Positions 33,191-46,016 of a stretch of DNA of 64,000 nucleotides are shown here, in pieces. Made by a program: the position numbers and the translations under genes. Origin of the DNA: Melastoma dodecandrum (lineage: Eukaryota > Streptophyta > Magnoliopsida > Myrtales > Melastomataceae); NCBI GenBank assembly GCA_029817715.1, contig JARUPY010000396.1, positions 1,054,001-1,118,000 of the forward strand, given 5' to 3'. The notes under the pieces were generated by a model, which saw only the letters and a list, made by a program, of their open reading frames with translations, ran no database searches and was not told the DNA's origin. Each line of letters opens with the position of its first letter. The stretch's first letter is position 1.

Positions 33191-34000
33191 GTTTTTAGGA
33201 ATGCAAAGGAATGAGAAGGGTTTGTCAATCGTATGAGCGGGAAACCTTGGTTCAAAGACTTTATGCTCCCAGAAATCGACAAGAGAGTTGAGGCCCAAAA
33301 GAGACGTCGCATGACGACCAAGGCCCAATAGTGACATCGCCTCACTTGCAGAAAAGTAACATCGCTTCGCTTGGAAACTGCTAACGATTCAAAAGTCATA
33401 AGTGGGTAAGCGAAAAGACTTAAGAAACACATTTATTCTCATTCAAATATGTTCATTACATGGGTTTGATTGACGATGAATGTACAAGGAACGAATCGTA
33501 AATGACTCAGTAGATGACGTTTCCGCTCATCAGGAAATGCTCTATTGAAGGCTCGACGGGTTTTCCAAAATATTCGAGGGTTTATCCGCAGGAACCGGAC
33601 ATACACCCGGTTCTTCCCTCTGATAAAGAAGATCCTTGGCTGCAAATGGAAACTCCATCACACTGTGGAGATGCTCAGGCAGCAGCACGAGGAGGCCCTA
33701 ATCCTTTAAGGGATAGCAAGAAGGGTCTCCCAAAAGCCATGAGATTAGCAAGGCGAGGATGGCACAATGACTTCCCCTCATGGTTTCCTAGCAGCCGCAC
33801 GGGTTTAAAAGCACCAAAGGATAGCCTGACCAGACACCACCTGGGATGGCGCGCCGAAGAGCTTGCTCGAGCCCTCCACCCTTCCAGACCAACTTTTCAA
33901 AAGGGAGAAAGGAAGCTCGGGGGGATATATATGCCATCCTCATAAGGCGATGGACATAGGCTCTCAAGCAAGCTAAGGTGATGGCCCTAGGGGAAGTACC
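33191..34000. other. 3' portion of T1, boundaries unresolved
   Basis: This region should contain the promoter of the antisense gene, the PPT and the start of the 3' LTR. The plus frame 33514-33945 (143 codons) has no family motif I recognise. 'aaaagggagaaaggaag' and 'cggggggatatatatg' (33898-33929) are candidate PPT sequences. Confidence 0.35.
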
Positions 34001-35495
34001 GAAGGGTGGAAAGACCTCATGGCTTGGCTATTTTCAGAAGCAAGGGTTTGCGATTTGGAAGATGAGTCGGGAATCGCTATTTATAGCCGGTTACGAGGAA
34101 AATCAATGCTCTGATCAAAAATATTATGACAGAGATTTCGAGGATCTCAACAGTGTATCCAGAAATCTCAACCGATGGACTTCGGGGATATCAACGGTCA
34201 AGGATTTACGTTCGCCTGCACATGGTACTTAATTGCAGGTATATGAGAACAATGAGCATGATAAACGACTATGAGAACTCTAACTTAGTTTGGTTTATAA
34301 GTGTTCTAGGTGCATTTCTTTCTTTCTGTTTTGATTGAGACTAATAAAAGTTAGGTTTGAGGGTAACTTTAAGCAGTAAAAGTTGCATGTCTCGTTTATA
34401 AGCCAAATCAGTGTTGGACATACGTTAGTTTTGGCTCTGGAAGGTTATTTGCATATAAGAGCAATGGAACAATAATGCCAAAGTTGTCTGGAAGAGTGAT
34501 CATGCCGTCCAAAGAAAATGAATATGCCTATTTATACCAATGATCATCTTCAACTGTCAATACTTCACATAGACAGACGTCATGGAGAGATCATGAAAAC
34601 CATTAGAGATCGTGGGCTAATGTTTTTGGTCATCATGCAGCATCTTCAATCCAAAAAAAAAATAAAAGATTCTATTGAGTTGTTTACTCTATTTCTAAAC
34701 AGAAAACTACTTGTAATCCACATGATTAGTCTTGTTTTTCATCGGCTAATCAATTAGCATGCATTGAGAGGACGACAGATCCAAGATTTATATGAATAAA
34801 TTTGTCTTATTTTGTCCTCCCCTAATCTGAGGCGTCTCTTTTGTGTCAACGCAATATCAATCAACCCTAATTTTTATATTTCATAAAATTTTGTAGATTC
34901 GTGATGCTGAAAGAATAATGCTCGGATTGGATTGGTAAGGCTGCTACGGATTAAAACGGTAATACTTATTTTTTTTTTTACAGCACTAACAAACTTTTCC
35001 TTTAAAATTTTACCAAATTATAATTTTATCCGCTTATAATGTTGCTTTTTGTGTTTTTTCTCGGGTGTACACACAAATCAAATAAAAAACTAACGTTTCC
35101 AGAATTGAAACGGATATTTTAATTTTAGATGCGTAATAATAATAATATTTATAATACTTACCTTAAAACGAAATTAAGAAGAACCGGTGGGTTATGGGGT
35201 GTGTCCGACTGAATGGTCTATGACGTCACCAAGACGTCAACACGAGGAAGCGGGCGGTCAACCCGCGGGAGTGTCAAACCCGTAAATATGCCGAAACCAA
35301 AGGGGCAAAAGCCGACATACCCCCGTAAGCATCCCGCGAGGGTTTCCACCATTTTGCAGCTCTCTGTCGGCCTCTTCTGTTATTTTAAGAACTGAAGAGC
35401 CGGATCCATTTTCGATTCCTCGATCGCAAGACTCACCAACTCCAGACAAGGAGGAGAAGGAAGGCGGCGTCTCCGAAGCTTCCTCCCTACCCCAG
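34001..35495. other. Intergenic region and promoter side of the phosphate-carrier gene
   Basis: The stretch is AT-rich with a poly-T run near 34970 and no recognised coding gene. GC content rises from about 35170, and the C/T-rich leader immediately upstream of 35496 ('ccttccctac'-like) is likely 5' untranslated sequence; 'gttattttaag' near 35379 is a weak TATA candidate. Confidence 0.45.
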
Positions 35496-37918
35496 ATGGC
35501 CCCTTCCGATAACGCCGCAACCGCCGGGACCTACGGCGGCTCCGCCTCCTCGCTTCTGCCGTCCTTCCTCTACTCCACGACCGCCGCTAAGTCGACTCTC
35601 CTCCAGAAGGCGATGATCGGGAACGCCAGATCTGCTCCCGAGCTTGTTATCCCGGCCCCTAGTGAAGGTCAGAAGAAGATCGCCATGTACTCGCCTGAGT
35701 TCTACGCTGCCTGCACTTTTGGAGGAATCCTCAGCTGCGGTCTCACTCACATGGCCGTCACCCCCCTCGACCTCGTCAAGTGTAATATGCAGGTATGCCT
35801 TTCGTTTTGCTGGTTTAGGTGATTAAGATTTCCTTTCTCGCGTGTTTCGTTTCGAGATCTGGTGCGAGGGCAAGGTTCGATCGGTAAAATTATTCGGATC
35901 TGGATCTGGTATTTAGCAACGGTTGATTTGAGTTGTGCTGCTGCAGGTGGTGGGAGTGTTTTCTTGCTTTGTGATCAGATGGCTAGCTCCGTCTAGCTTT
36001 ATGTGGAGAACTTTCATTTATTGATTCTGTGATCTTTTCATTACCTTGTGCCATTGTAGTTGCTGCGTTTCTTTCTGCATCGCCTACACGTTGGCTGTCA
36101 CATGATTTTTATTCTACAATTATTGAGTTTGTTGCTTAAAGATGTTCCTTTTTTAATTGTGATATCTTCTCTATTTTGTCCTCCCTGTCTCAGCCACGGT
36201 TCCTCTATTGTGGTCAATGGAATCCTTCTGTAGCCGTTGAAATCGTTCGAAGCCACTGGCACAGTGCTATTGTCATTATCTTGATGCATGGTGTGATATA
36301 ACTAGATGTGTTGATGTGCTGGTGATATCTATCTTTATGTTTCGCTGTAGATTGACCCGGCTAAGTACAAGAGCATCTCTTCTGGATTTGGAATCCTACT
36401 GAAGGAGCAAGGTGTTCGGGGATTCTTCAGGGGTTGGGTGCCTACCCTGCTTGGCTACAGTGCCCAGGGAGCTTGCAAATTCGGCTTCTACGAGTTCTTC
36501 AAAAAGTATTATTCTGACATTGCTGGACCTGAGTATGCTACCAAATACAAGACATTGATCTACCTCGCTGGGTCTGCATCTGCTGAGGTGATTGCAGATG
36601 TCGCCCTTTGTCCCTTTGAGGCTGTGAAGGTTAGGGTGCAGACACAGCCCGGATTTGCTAGGGGTTTGTCTGATGGGCTACCAAAATTCGTGAAATCTGA
36701 AGGAGCACTTGGGTATGTTATAAAAACTTCAGACTCTTGAAACGTCCTTCTATTGGATATGTTGACGAAGCATGTTTTCGAACCTTTTTCCTGACTTAAT
36801 TGAATGCAGGTTGTACAAGGGTATTGTTCCTCTTTGGGGGCGTCAGATACCATGTGAGTTTGGAATCTGCATATTTTAGCGACAGCGGGAGAATGCATTT
36901 CTTATGACTGCACTTCTTTAACCGATGTGACATTAGTAATGCGGTTTTTAATTCTTTTTAGTTGAATTTTGGTGCACCGGCATGGAACAAAGATATACGA
37001 TGGGAACTTCTTTCGCCCTTTTAATAGCCACCATCTTCTTCTTTTGCAGTTTTTTTATGAGTTTGTCTCTGTAACTCTAACATCAGTTAATGCTTAAGCA
37101 CTTCTATTTCGTCATACCATTTGGACTCCATCTGTTGTGTGCTTGTTTTGCGTTTTTATTTTCACATCTTTTGACTTTGGGTGTTATTTGGTTTTGAAAA
37201 AGTTATGTATGTATTTAGCACCAGAAACTATAAAGGAAGCATCAAACCCATCTGCAGAGAAGGGTCATCGATTGGTTTGTTTTCTCTCTTTATAATATTC
37301 ACCGCTAATATCATAAGTTTGTTGGATATGTAGATACAATGATGAAGTTTGCATCTTTTGAGACGATTGTCGAGATGATCTACAAGTACGGAATCCCCAC
37401 ACCGAAAGATCAGTGCAGCAAGCCCTTGCAACTTGGTATTAGTTTTGCTGGCGGTTACGTCGCTGGTGTTTTCTGTGCCATTGTGTCTCATCCCGCTGAC
37501 AATCTCGTCTCTTTCCTCAACAATGCCAAGGGAGCTACAGTTGGCGACGTAAGTCTCGTAGAGACTTTCATATCTTGCCATTTTGTTTTGATGGATGTAC
37601 TCAATTGTTCTGTTTTCCGGTTCTCAGGCTGTCCAGAAGCTTGGTTTATGGGGTCTCTTCACCCGTGGACTTCCCCTTCGTATTGTCATGATTGGTACTC
37701 TTACTGGAGCTCAATGGGGTATCTACGACGCATTCAAAGTCTTTGTTGGGCTGTAAGTCTCTTTCATCCCGTTGTTCCTTTTTATTTTTCAGATTTTCTT
37801 CGAATTTACTGTTGTGTCATCTCTAATTGGGGACTTTCAACTGTTCTTTAGGCCAACAACTGGCGGTGTTACTCCTGCCCCTGCTCCGGCTGCTGGTGCT
37901 GAGCTCGCCAAGGCCTAA
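35496..37918 (+). CDS. MPT3: Mitochondrial phosphate carrier protein, six exons
   Basis: Exons 35496-35792, 36351-36712, 36810-36853, 37334-37548, 37628-37752 and 37852-37918 join to 1,110 nt, 369 residues plus stop, with GT..AG at every junction. The product imports inorganic phosphate with protons across the inner mitochondrial membrane for ATP synthesis. It has an N-terminal extension (residues 1-60) and three mitochondrial-carrier repeats, with PLDLVK (90-95), PFEAVK (187-192) and PADNLV (288-293), a phosphate-carrier-type third motif. Other family text includes [44 protein letters not shown] and [16 protein letters not shown], and the tail [14 protein letters not shown] ends Ala/Lys-rich. 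Length is normal for plant MPT/PHT3 proteins. Nothing looks broken; this is the best-supported gene of the window. MPT3 (PHT3;1) versus MPT2 (PHT3;2) is not certain. Confidence 0.95.
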
Positions 37919-40169
37919 AATGCCATTGAACTCTGCATTTATCTTACAGTGGAGGTCAAACCTGTGGTGCTATGCCATCACCATAATAACTGTTAGGATT
38001 GGTGGGAGCTCAAACCTATTCTTTTTTTCTCATTTACGTACTCTCTAAGGTTTGATGTCTGATTAGTTTTTGTTTGGGGATGGGAATCCCTGTCCTAGAA
38101 CACAATGATACCATTTTGTAGCTAGGTCAATATTTTCGGGTGTCTAAATACATTTCACATATCCCCCTCCCCCTTGGCAAGTAGGGGAGTTGAGGAACAT
38201 GAATAAGTTTGAGGAGAATGGGGGGAGGAGTGGGGGATATGCTGCAAACTCTCTTGCCATTTTGAGGATCCTGTTTTGGTTGTATGCTGTTGACACAACC
38301 ATAGTGGTCATGCTGCAGCTGCTTTGAGATTTTGTGGTATTATACTCTGTTAGCTACAATGAAGCAAACTTAGTTGAGTAGGCTCTGCTGATAAATGCAA
38401 TATACCTATCTGTGATGAAGTTTTGTCATTGAACCAAAGATTTCGGTCACCAACGTTTAGACAAGAAACGAGAACTTGAAGCCTTGCGTTTTTGAGTCTT
38501 CATGCGAGCTTGATTGTGATGTAAGGGCAAGGTTCGGGTAAGGTGAGCATTTGGCAAATTAAGCGAATAATCAAATTTAAGATCTGATGCCGGAAAAATC
38601 AACGAAGTTGATTCTCCCCTTTACTAACGACCTCAGAGATTCACGAACATAATAAATAATCACAGCCTCTCCTCCACCACAGGTCGGAGGGTGCTATCCC
38701 TCTCGCCAGAACCTAACCTACTCTATCCTCTATACTCTTCCATCTCCTTCCTACGCAACAAACTTTTTTCTTCTATTTTCCCCCCAACAAACCTCGATGA
38801 TCCCTTTTTACTCATTCTCTCTCCTTGCCTCAAGTCTAAGTACTAACATACCCCTCGTAACAACCGATTCATCATGTACTTGGGTTCCGCAGATTCTATT
38901 AAGGCCTTCGTCGATATGCCCAGCCAGCCTCTGCCTTGGCGAAACCTGTGATCCCCCGTGAAGCCCACCAGCCGACCCACCTTGGCTTGGTCTCCTTTCC
39001 ATGCAACAAAATCCAAGAAAATCTTAATTATTAATAAAAATATATTGGTCAATCAGTGGAATTTGTCAAAAATATTTTGTTGATGAACAAAAATAGAGAA
39101 CACTGAAGAATATCTTCTCTGTTTGGTGTCTGCTTGCGTCTTCATGTTGCTATCTCATCGTTAAGTATGCCTATGTAGGTAAGTATGTCCGAGCTTGTAA
39201 ACGCCTTAGAATTTCTAGCCTTTGTACATCTCTTCACAATTTTATTAATTTGGCTTTTGAGAATCATTTTTTTATTACTCTTTAGCCAATTATATAATAT
39301 TATTTAACCATTAATCAATTGAAATTGAATTGGATAACTCAAATTATGAAAATGAAATATGAAGGGGATCGAACAAGATCACGAATCACTGATGAAAATG
39401 CAATATGAAGGGCATCGAACAAGATCTCACTGATGAAAAAGTGAGGCAATTCAAGGAGATTGAAGGTAAAGGAAAATGGAAAGGACAAGAAGATGAATAT
39501 TGTGTTCCCTCCCACTTTCTTGTATCTCTACGTCTAAGCGTACGTATATCAATGAATCAAATCTTTCTACAACTTCATAAAAGATTAATATCATTTTTTC
39601 CTTTTAGTTCGGCTATTTTCATCTATATAAGTATCAGTCCGTTTTCGTACTCGTCTTATCATCGAACAATCCCCATATTTCATTTTGACCTGGGTTGTCC
39701 ATAAACCTTTGGGCTCTTCTTATCCATCAATAACAAATTAATGACGAGTCTCATGAATTTTGTTTAAAATAAATCAAGCAAATGATATCAGGGAAAACAA
39801 GCACACATAGAATTGAGAACTTGATCGATAAAGAAGAACCTAAGAAATTGAGAATAGACGATCTCGAGCAATTTTCTCCTCGTCTTAGCGTTATTCTCTA
39901 TTCCATAACTTTACTTTTCGGTTGTTTTCTCTCTTTATCTTTTTTCTCCCCAATAAAATTTTTCCATTAATTTAGTACAACTCGATCAACTCTTGAGAAT
40001 TGAATATCCGAATGAGTGCCCAAGGTCTGCTCGATGAAGAGCCCGATATTTATTGATGTAAAAACATTTGACCGCTCACAAATGCTCATTTTTAGAATAA
40101 GTAAAAAAGAATATTCACTAAGCACGGTTATTTTTAGTTGCTTGATTCATTTTTTATTGATAAATCATC
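37919..40169. other. 3' UTR of the phosphate-carrier gene, then gene-free DNA
   Basis: The first few hundred bases after the stop are probably 3' untranslated sequence (for example 'gaataag' near 38202). The rest is AT-rich with short frames only; no repeat, RNA gene or protein family was recognised. Confidence 0.45.
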
Positions 40170-40440
40170 CTAGTCGAGGATGTTTTTGCCTTTGATTGCC
40201 AAAGTTGACTGAAATCGAATGTCAAATTCGGCAAGTCCTAGTCGTCGCTTGGAAACTCGTCTGGTGAGCGTTACCCGATCGAAGAGGTAGTTTAGTGGAG
40301 TACTGTCCATCACCAGTAAAATTCGTAATGTAGAATATGTTGCCGTAAGTAATGGAGGACCCAAACTAATGCGCAAAATGTCCACGTAGTGTGCCAAACT
40401 TCTCATGACGAGAACTTCTTGCTAAGGTAGTATACGACAT
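40170..40440 (-). pseudogene. Ty3/Gypsy RNase H relic
   Basis: On the minus strand, shifting frames read YYLSKKFSS, CALVWVLHYLRQHI, STLRILLVMDSTPLNYLFDR, LTRRVSKRRLGLAEFDIRF and AIKGKNILD. This is the order of the RNase H part of Gypsy polyproteins (YYLSKKF..., LRHYM..., DPLKYLFDRPALTGR, LSEFDIRF, IKGQALAD). At least one frameshift and several stops are present. No flanking LTRs or other pol domains were found, so it is an isolated fragment. Confidence 0.7.
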
Positions 40441-40452
40441 GTTCCTTTTGCA

Positions 40453-41085
40453 CCCGTTAAATGTTATGTGAGCATGGTTCAAGATGACTTTCACATTAAG
40501 AGGTATAGAGCTCGAATGCCTTGGCATCGACAATTTAGTACTAGTGGTTTAATAATGTACGCGTCGACATGGTCAAATGTGGTATTTCTGAAGAAGATAA
40601 ACTTAAATTGAGTTATGTATGAACCGAAGAAGAACATCCTAGGTATATACATGCATATTTTAAGATGTTTCATAAGGCGGATGGCAGTTAACGTATAAAA
40701 TCATTGTGTTGCAGTGAAATAACATGTCAAAGTGAATCGATTGCATGTCTAGGGAAGCGTTCGTAACTTTACGACCCTCCAAATGGATACATAATGATGT
40801 AAGTGAAGTAGTTCGGTAATGGTCGTATAAACTTCATGACATATATGTTTCAATTAATGTTACAGGTCTTCGATTCTGGACTGCTCATTGATTTCTATGC
40901 ACATATGTTGAGTAGTAGGGAGCATCAGTCGCGCCACTAAGAAAAGTATGTTATACCACTTAAATGTTATGCTAGCATAGTTTTGAATGACTTTCGCATT
41001 TTGAGGTATAAGGTCAGTGACTGCCTCAGAGTTGAGAGTTTTATTACTGGTGGTTCAATCATGTACATGTTGACATGTTAGAATG
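40453..41085. repeat. Diverged direct repeat pair (~130 bp, ~500 bp apart)
   Basis: 40453-40580 and 40956-41085 share 'ttaaatgttatg', 'agcatggtt'/'agcatagtt', 'gatgactttcacatt'/'aatgactttcgcatt', 'gaggtata', 'actagtggttta'/'actggtggttca' and 'acatg' in order. The copies are strongly diverged. They lie next to the RNase H relic and may derive from a decayed element. Confidence 0.55.
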
Positions 41086-42280
41086 AGGTTAGGTAATCCT
41101 TATTCTAATCGATCATGATTTCTTTTTTCAACTGCATGAAGAATGATTTGTATATATCATTGGAGATGAACTATCCAATGCAGGGTTGTCATTATCCCGA
41201 TTCTCCCAATCCAAATATTTTCGATTTTATCGATCACAACGTTTATGATTCTACTAAATTAAACCTAATACTACCAATCCAAACTCAGATGTATGATATC
41301 GATCCTACCAATCGTGACTGCCATGGTCCAGTGGAATTCACATTATTCATGAATCATCGGGTCTTGTTGTTTAAATTTGGAGCTAGCAGATCTCATCTTC
41401 TCATGATTTATATGGTTGATCCCGATGCCTTTGGTGCATATGATGAAATAAGGGAGTTTCTTTGTTGTCTCGAAAATGCATTTGGAAGAATTGTGACACT
41501 CGAATAGCTTACGGAGAACAATGATGCAGTCCTCTTTTGCTTGAGGATTTCTCAGTCAAGTCGTCGCTGTAAACTTTGATTTTGTGGTGCTTCATAACAT
41601 GGAAAAACATCGCAATCGCGTGTTGATAAGTTGTTTCATCTTCTTCTATCGCGATATCATCGACAATATCATGCATATGGCATGGAATAGATTCAATATC
41701 ACCAATTGCTTCCATTCATGCTCGTTTTGCTTCGACCTTCTTGCTTCATGGTTCATCCTTCATTTCTTCAAGGCATTTGACACATGATCTTACATTTTTG
41801 AAGGATCCCATTTGATGTTGTTTAGTGCGATAAATGCCACCTTTAGACACGGAGGATGAGCTGCTTGTCGGAGGAGGAGAAAGAGGAGCACCCGTCTATT
41901 TTCTATTAGGGACCTGATGACATGTAGGAGGGGCACCTTTGTTGTGCCTAGCACCTAGGCGCACGCCCGGAGGGGTTTAGGGCGCCCAGGGCGCCCCTTT
42001 AACTGCACCGATCTGTTATAAGTTTTTACACTGATTGTGGGTAAAATAGCCTCAGCCTTAATACCCACCAGAAGTAAAGGCTCTTTCACAACATCGACTC
42101 CATGCAGTTTAGGCCTACTTACAAGAGCATCCTGGGAGTTGTTGGGACAAAATCACTAACCATAATGGCACATCATCAATACCAAGAGAGGTTTTCCTGT
42201 CCATTTTACATAAGTCTTCAACAGATAATGATTTATTAAGATATTGCATTCTGATTCTACTACGTTGCTCTGATTCTAAA
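41086..42280. other. Gene-poor stretch beside the LPAT gene
   Basis: A 130-codon plus frame at 41115-41507 contains no motif that I recognise; with no support beyond length I do not call it a gene. A GC-rich patch near 41945-42000 ('acctaggcgcacgcc', 'gggcgcccagggcgccc') is locally self-complementary. The part nearest 42280 is probably the 3' untranslated region of the minus-strand LPAT gene. Confidence 0.4.
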
Positions 42281-43717
42281 TTAGTTTGCGGTTGCTGGAG
42301 CTTTAGCAGAGTAAAGGATGGGTCTTGGTCGGAAGTTAAAAGCGGTTGCAGCCGCCAGGTAAGCACATACCAACGAGAAGTAGATTTTGAACCAGACAAA
42401 TGAGAAGATCGTGAGGTATAAGCATATGCAGCTCAATGTGATGACCAATGTAGCGTTTGCAAGGCACTTCACAGTGGGGAGCTCCCCTTCGGCACTCGGG
42501 TGTGGGAAGTGACCTCGAGAAGTAAAGTCAGAAAGCAATTGGTCCTTCAGCTGATATGTATCCATCAACCATGAGGATATCTCTCTTTCTGATTTAGGAA
42601 TTTCGTCAAGAGTAATGCGCCTGACATGAATATGAACCTCGGAAGGGTTGATTCCGAACACGTTATCGAGATAAGTTGGGCAACGGAACTTATAGCCAAT
42701 TGTCAAGTCATAAACTGTGATAAGAGAAAAACAAATGGGTACTGTAAGTAAAAATTATCCACCTGGTGTAAAGGGAGAATGGCTATTTGATAAACACAAC
42801 CTCAGAGTAAACAGAGATTTTATTTTTGTCGCCTGGACAAATAGAACAACTGACAAACCTGCATCAAGAGAGGCCCGTAATTCTCGTAAACATGCTTCGA
42901 AGCCCTTAGTCTTGGGAAGCAGAACATTTTTCAACAATGGCAAGCCATTTTCAGAGGCATATTTCTGGCTTTTGATGCACTTCTGCTCACTGCATTGGAT
43001 TGATCAATCTAGTGAATGGCAAGCAACCAACCTATGGCAATATGAGGACATTGAAAGGAAGCCATGACCAACTATCAAGGAAAAGAAAAAGTAAATAATA
43101 AATAAGAGATTTGGACAGACTGGGGAGGGACAGTACTGGAGAAATTACGTATAATCAGTGCCTTCCGGGAAAAGGACAAGCCAGAGCGGGTCTCGAGTAT
43201 CCTTGAAAGATAAAAGCATCTTATGCATGATAGACTCATCAACCTCCCATTTTCTCTCGACGGGTATGAACTCTAGATTATGAAACGCCCATCCGAGGAC
43301 AGGAAGCTTCATCAGACTGCTCTTCAGTATGTACCTGATGTAACCAATACGCGCCTTCCGCAACGCAAGGTCCCACAGGTACATCCAGTCAACCTCGGTC
43401 CTATGGTTTGCGATGAGCAAAACTCGTTCCCCAGCAGGGACGTTATCCCCGGAAAAAATAAGTTTGGTCTTGTTTATCTTTTCAAAAAAGGTCGGCCACA
43501 AAGCCAACCAAATTCCGAAAAGGAAAGATGTGGCTCTCCTGCTATAGTGAATGCTGAAAAGCCTCAACAGCACAGCAGTCACAAAGCCAAAATACACCAA
43601 CATCATTGATGCAGTCAAGAGTAGCACCAACAAACACAGCGCACCTCTAACCGCCTTTTGCATGGACAAAGGATGTTCCCTTTCATCAGCCAGAGTTGAA
43701 GGCTTACACGATTCCAT
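42281..43717 (-). CDS. 1-acyl-sn-glycerol-3-phosphate acyltransferase, LPAT4/LPAT5 type, three exons
   Basis: Exons 43149-43717, 42859-42989 and 42281-42714 with GT..AG introns of 159 and 144 bp join to 1,134 nt, 377 residues plus stop, close to the usual length of LPAT4/5. The enzyme transfers an acyl group from acyl-CoA to the sn-2 position of lysophosphatidate, giving phosphatidate for phospholipid synthesis in the ER. The catalytic NHRTEVD box (NHX4D) is at 104-110 and FPEGTD at 183-188; both are intact. A hydrophobic segment spans about 25-55 and two more lie near the C-terminus (about 318-358). Family phrases include [47 protein letters not shown] and EVHIHVRRI. The start follows an in-frame clean leader. 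A possible 65 bp 5' UTR intron lies at 43766-43830. Which of the two paralogues this is cannot be told here. Confidence 0.93.
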
Positions 43718-46016
43718 TTAATCAATCCTTTGGTCGACGGATAGAAATCAGAATATAAAATGCACCTGCGATGTCGTAACAAATACCAGTTAACAAAGGG
43801 TGACCGTTTATCGGCAATTTAAATATAAACCTGTACTTAAGATCTGTTCCTTCAATTGATAACCTTCTATACGCGAATTCACCAGCAAGCACACCTCATG
43901 GTAATTATGATCCCAGGAGGAGGCGAATCGTTAGGCTACGAGGAATGCATCGCTACATACGATTTCAATCCCGCCAGCTACTCCAAAGAACTAACAGACA
44001 CTCTTAGCCCGGATCAACGGTTCAATTCGGAAGGAATGGAGGGTAAACAAAAAGGGGGGATATGCAGGACTCGACTCACTGGACAGGGGAGTGGCGCTGA
44101 GAGAGAAGTCCGGCGACCCGGGGTTCGGGTTTAGAGTCTTGTTCCGGGTGGGTTGGAGTACTTGGAGATCTTCTTTGTCCTCCTGAACACCAACTTCCCA
44201 AGACTTCCCTCCCTCCCTCCCCATTAGGCCAATCCTATTTATTGTATTGTATTGTACATTCCGAAGGTTTTCTTACAATTACGACACTCCCATGTTGACT
44301 TTGCAATTTACGGTAAAAAATAGGAAAAAGTACGCGCCGAGGATGAAGTTCCTTTTTTCTTCTTGAAAATTTCGAATTTGCTAATATTTTTAACTTTCCA
44401 TTTCAGGATTTAATCTTCTTCTACTTTAATTTTAAAAAGTTTTAAAATTAAATCGAATTCCATCTTTGGAAAATCAGATAAAAATGAAATAAGTACGAAT
44501 TCAATTAAGTTTCGACTCTATTTCAATTTATTTATTTTTATCTCGAATCTAATTACTAAAATGCATCATTTGAGGGAGAATAAAATTTGAACAAGAAATA
44601 AAATTTATTATTCTCTCTCTCCCTCTCACTCTCCCTGATTTTTATGAATGAACGGTTCTTCCATCGTGTAAAGTTTCATTTTCAAAGGTTGATGATGTAC
44701 AAATGACCGAAGGGAAAAATTATTACTTAATTATAAATGAATACATAAATAAATAATTATGTATATAACATTTTTTTATTATTAACTATGCCTGGATATT
44801 ATTATTAGAGGGGCCGGCAGAGCACCTGTCATGTTCGTCTGCTCGAATGTTCTTGTCTTTTCTTTTCTTGTTCCCTTTATTACGGAGGAAGATACTCGCG
44901 TCCGTTTTCTTTTTTTATTTGTTTTAGACTTTGGTCGATTCATTTTCAAATTTTTTATACTTGGTCCACAAGGAACAAATTTTGCGGTCGAACATAAAAA
45001 AAAAAGTTTGTCCATTTCTAATATTTTTATACTTGGTCGATCGAGACACATTTGGCAATAACCTTGTTCGCGTCGCAAACAGAACACGACGGAAATATTT
45101 GGCACGAACAACACAAGGGTTCGGATGTGGTCGTCAGTTAAAGAAATGCAAATGAATTGTATTAACAAGTGATGACAAACGACGTCTTACAATCAAAGGA
45201 AAAAACTTACACCCATAAAAAGGTAAAAGAAATGAAAACTTCGATGGTGGGGATGCCGTAGACTTGTTGTTGACGTCGTGGACTTGCACACTTGCATGGT
45301 GGAATCTGATCTCCGATGGTGCGGTAAACGGGGATGTAGATGTGGACGAAGGTTTGGTGAAAGAATGTCTGGACACAGGTTTAGAAACGGAAGGTTGGAA
45401 AGCTGAGCGCTAGAGTACTGAGAACGGAAAGCTGTTAGACTAACAATGCTCTTTGGCCTTAGGTGAATGTCTGTGTCGTTTAAAGAGAATCTTGCTTCCT
45501 TTTATATTAAATTTGATATGCTGAGACGGGGATCAAATTTTCCTGATTTTACTCCACCCGAAAATTGTTTCAAATCATGGGAATGCGGACTCCATAATCA
45601 CTTTCCTAAAATCTCGGAGTCAAGATATTTCTTGGTCTTTGTAGTCTTTGACCTTGGTGATTTTGCATTCGTAGACTTAGTCATTGATTCCATAGACTTG
45701 GTCTACTCTATTTCTTCTAGCCTCGTAGGCTCGATACAGCCCCACTATATTCTTCCGCACTATCTCTGTATCAGCCTAGTAGACTTTAGGCCCAAATACA
45801 TGGGCTTATAATTAAGTCCGAGATTTTCTATCGTGTCAACATAAGTGTCCCTCTTTTTGCTGAGGTGGCATGCGTCACCTGAGCACCTGTCAGGGATTTG
45901 AAATTTTAAAACCCTCAAGTCCCTTCATTTGCTTCACACTCCCCTGACATCTTCCTTGAAACTATTCCCCTTTGCTTTTTCCTTCTTCTCTCGACTTGAA
46001 AAACCCTTGACTCATC
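43718..46016. other. LPAT 5' region, then AT-rich intergenic DNA up to the second PMD gene
   Basis: About 43718-44230 is the probable 5' untranslated/promoter region of the minus-strand LPAT gene (purine-rich 'gaggaggag'-type leader on its own strand near 44200). From 44300 to about 45400 the DNA is AT-rich; overlapping frames near 44782-45168 are not supported. 45400-46016 would hold the promoter of the plus-strand PMD gene and possibly the 3' LTR of T2, which I could not delimit. Confidence 0.4.

Larger units (their letters stand above)
21250..34000 (+). mobile_element. T1: Tat-lineage Ty3/Gypsy element with antisense PMD gene
   Basis: Gag, protease, RT, RNase H, a second (archaeal-type) RNase H and integrase follow in order on the plus strand from about 22230 to 28640, the Tat arrangement. 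They are followed by about 5 kb whose minus strand encodes a coiled coil and a plant mobile domain. A 5' LTR lies at about 21250-21780 (GC-rich start; 'tagtataaatag' at about 21636). The 3' LTR could not be recognised; a purine-rich 'aagggagaaaggaag' and 'cggggggat' near 33898-33925 could be the PPT. Boundaries are approximate. Coding frames are broken throughout, and a hAT element has inserted at 30538-32165. Confidence 0.8.

Noticed and set aside
33514..33945. Plus-strand frame of 143 codons near the T1 3' end
   Set aside because: No recognised motif and located where PPT and LTR are expected.
43856..44134. Plus frame of 92 codons upstream of LPAT
   Set aside because: Lies in the probable 5' untranslated region of the minus-strand gene; no motif.
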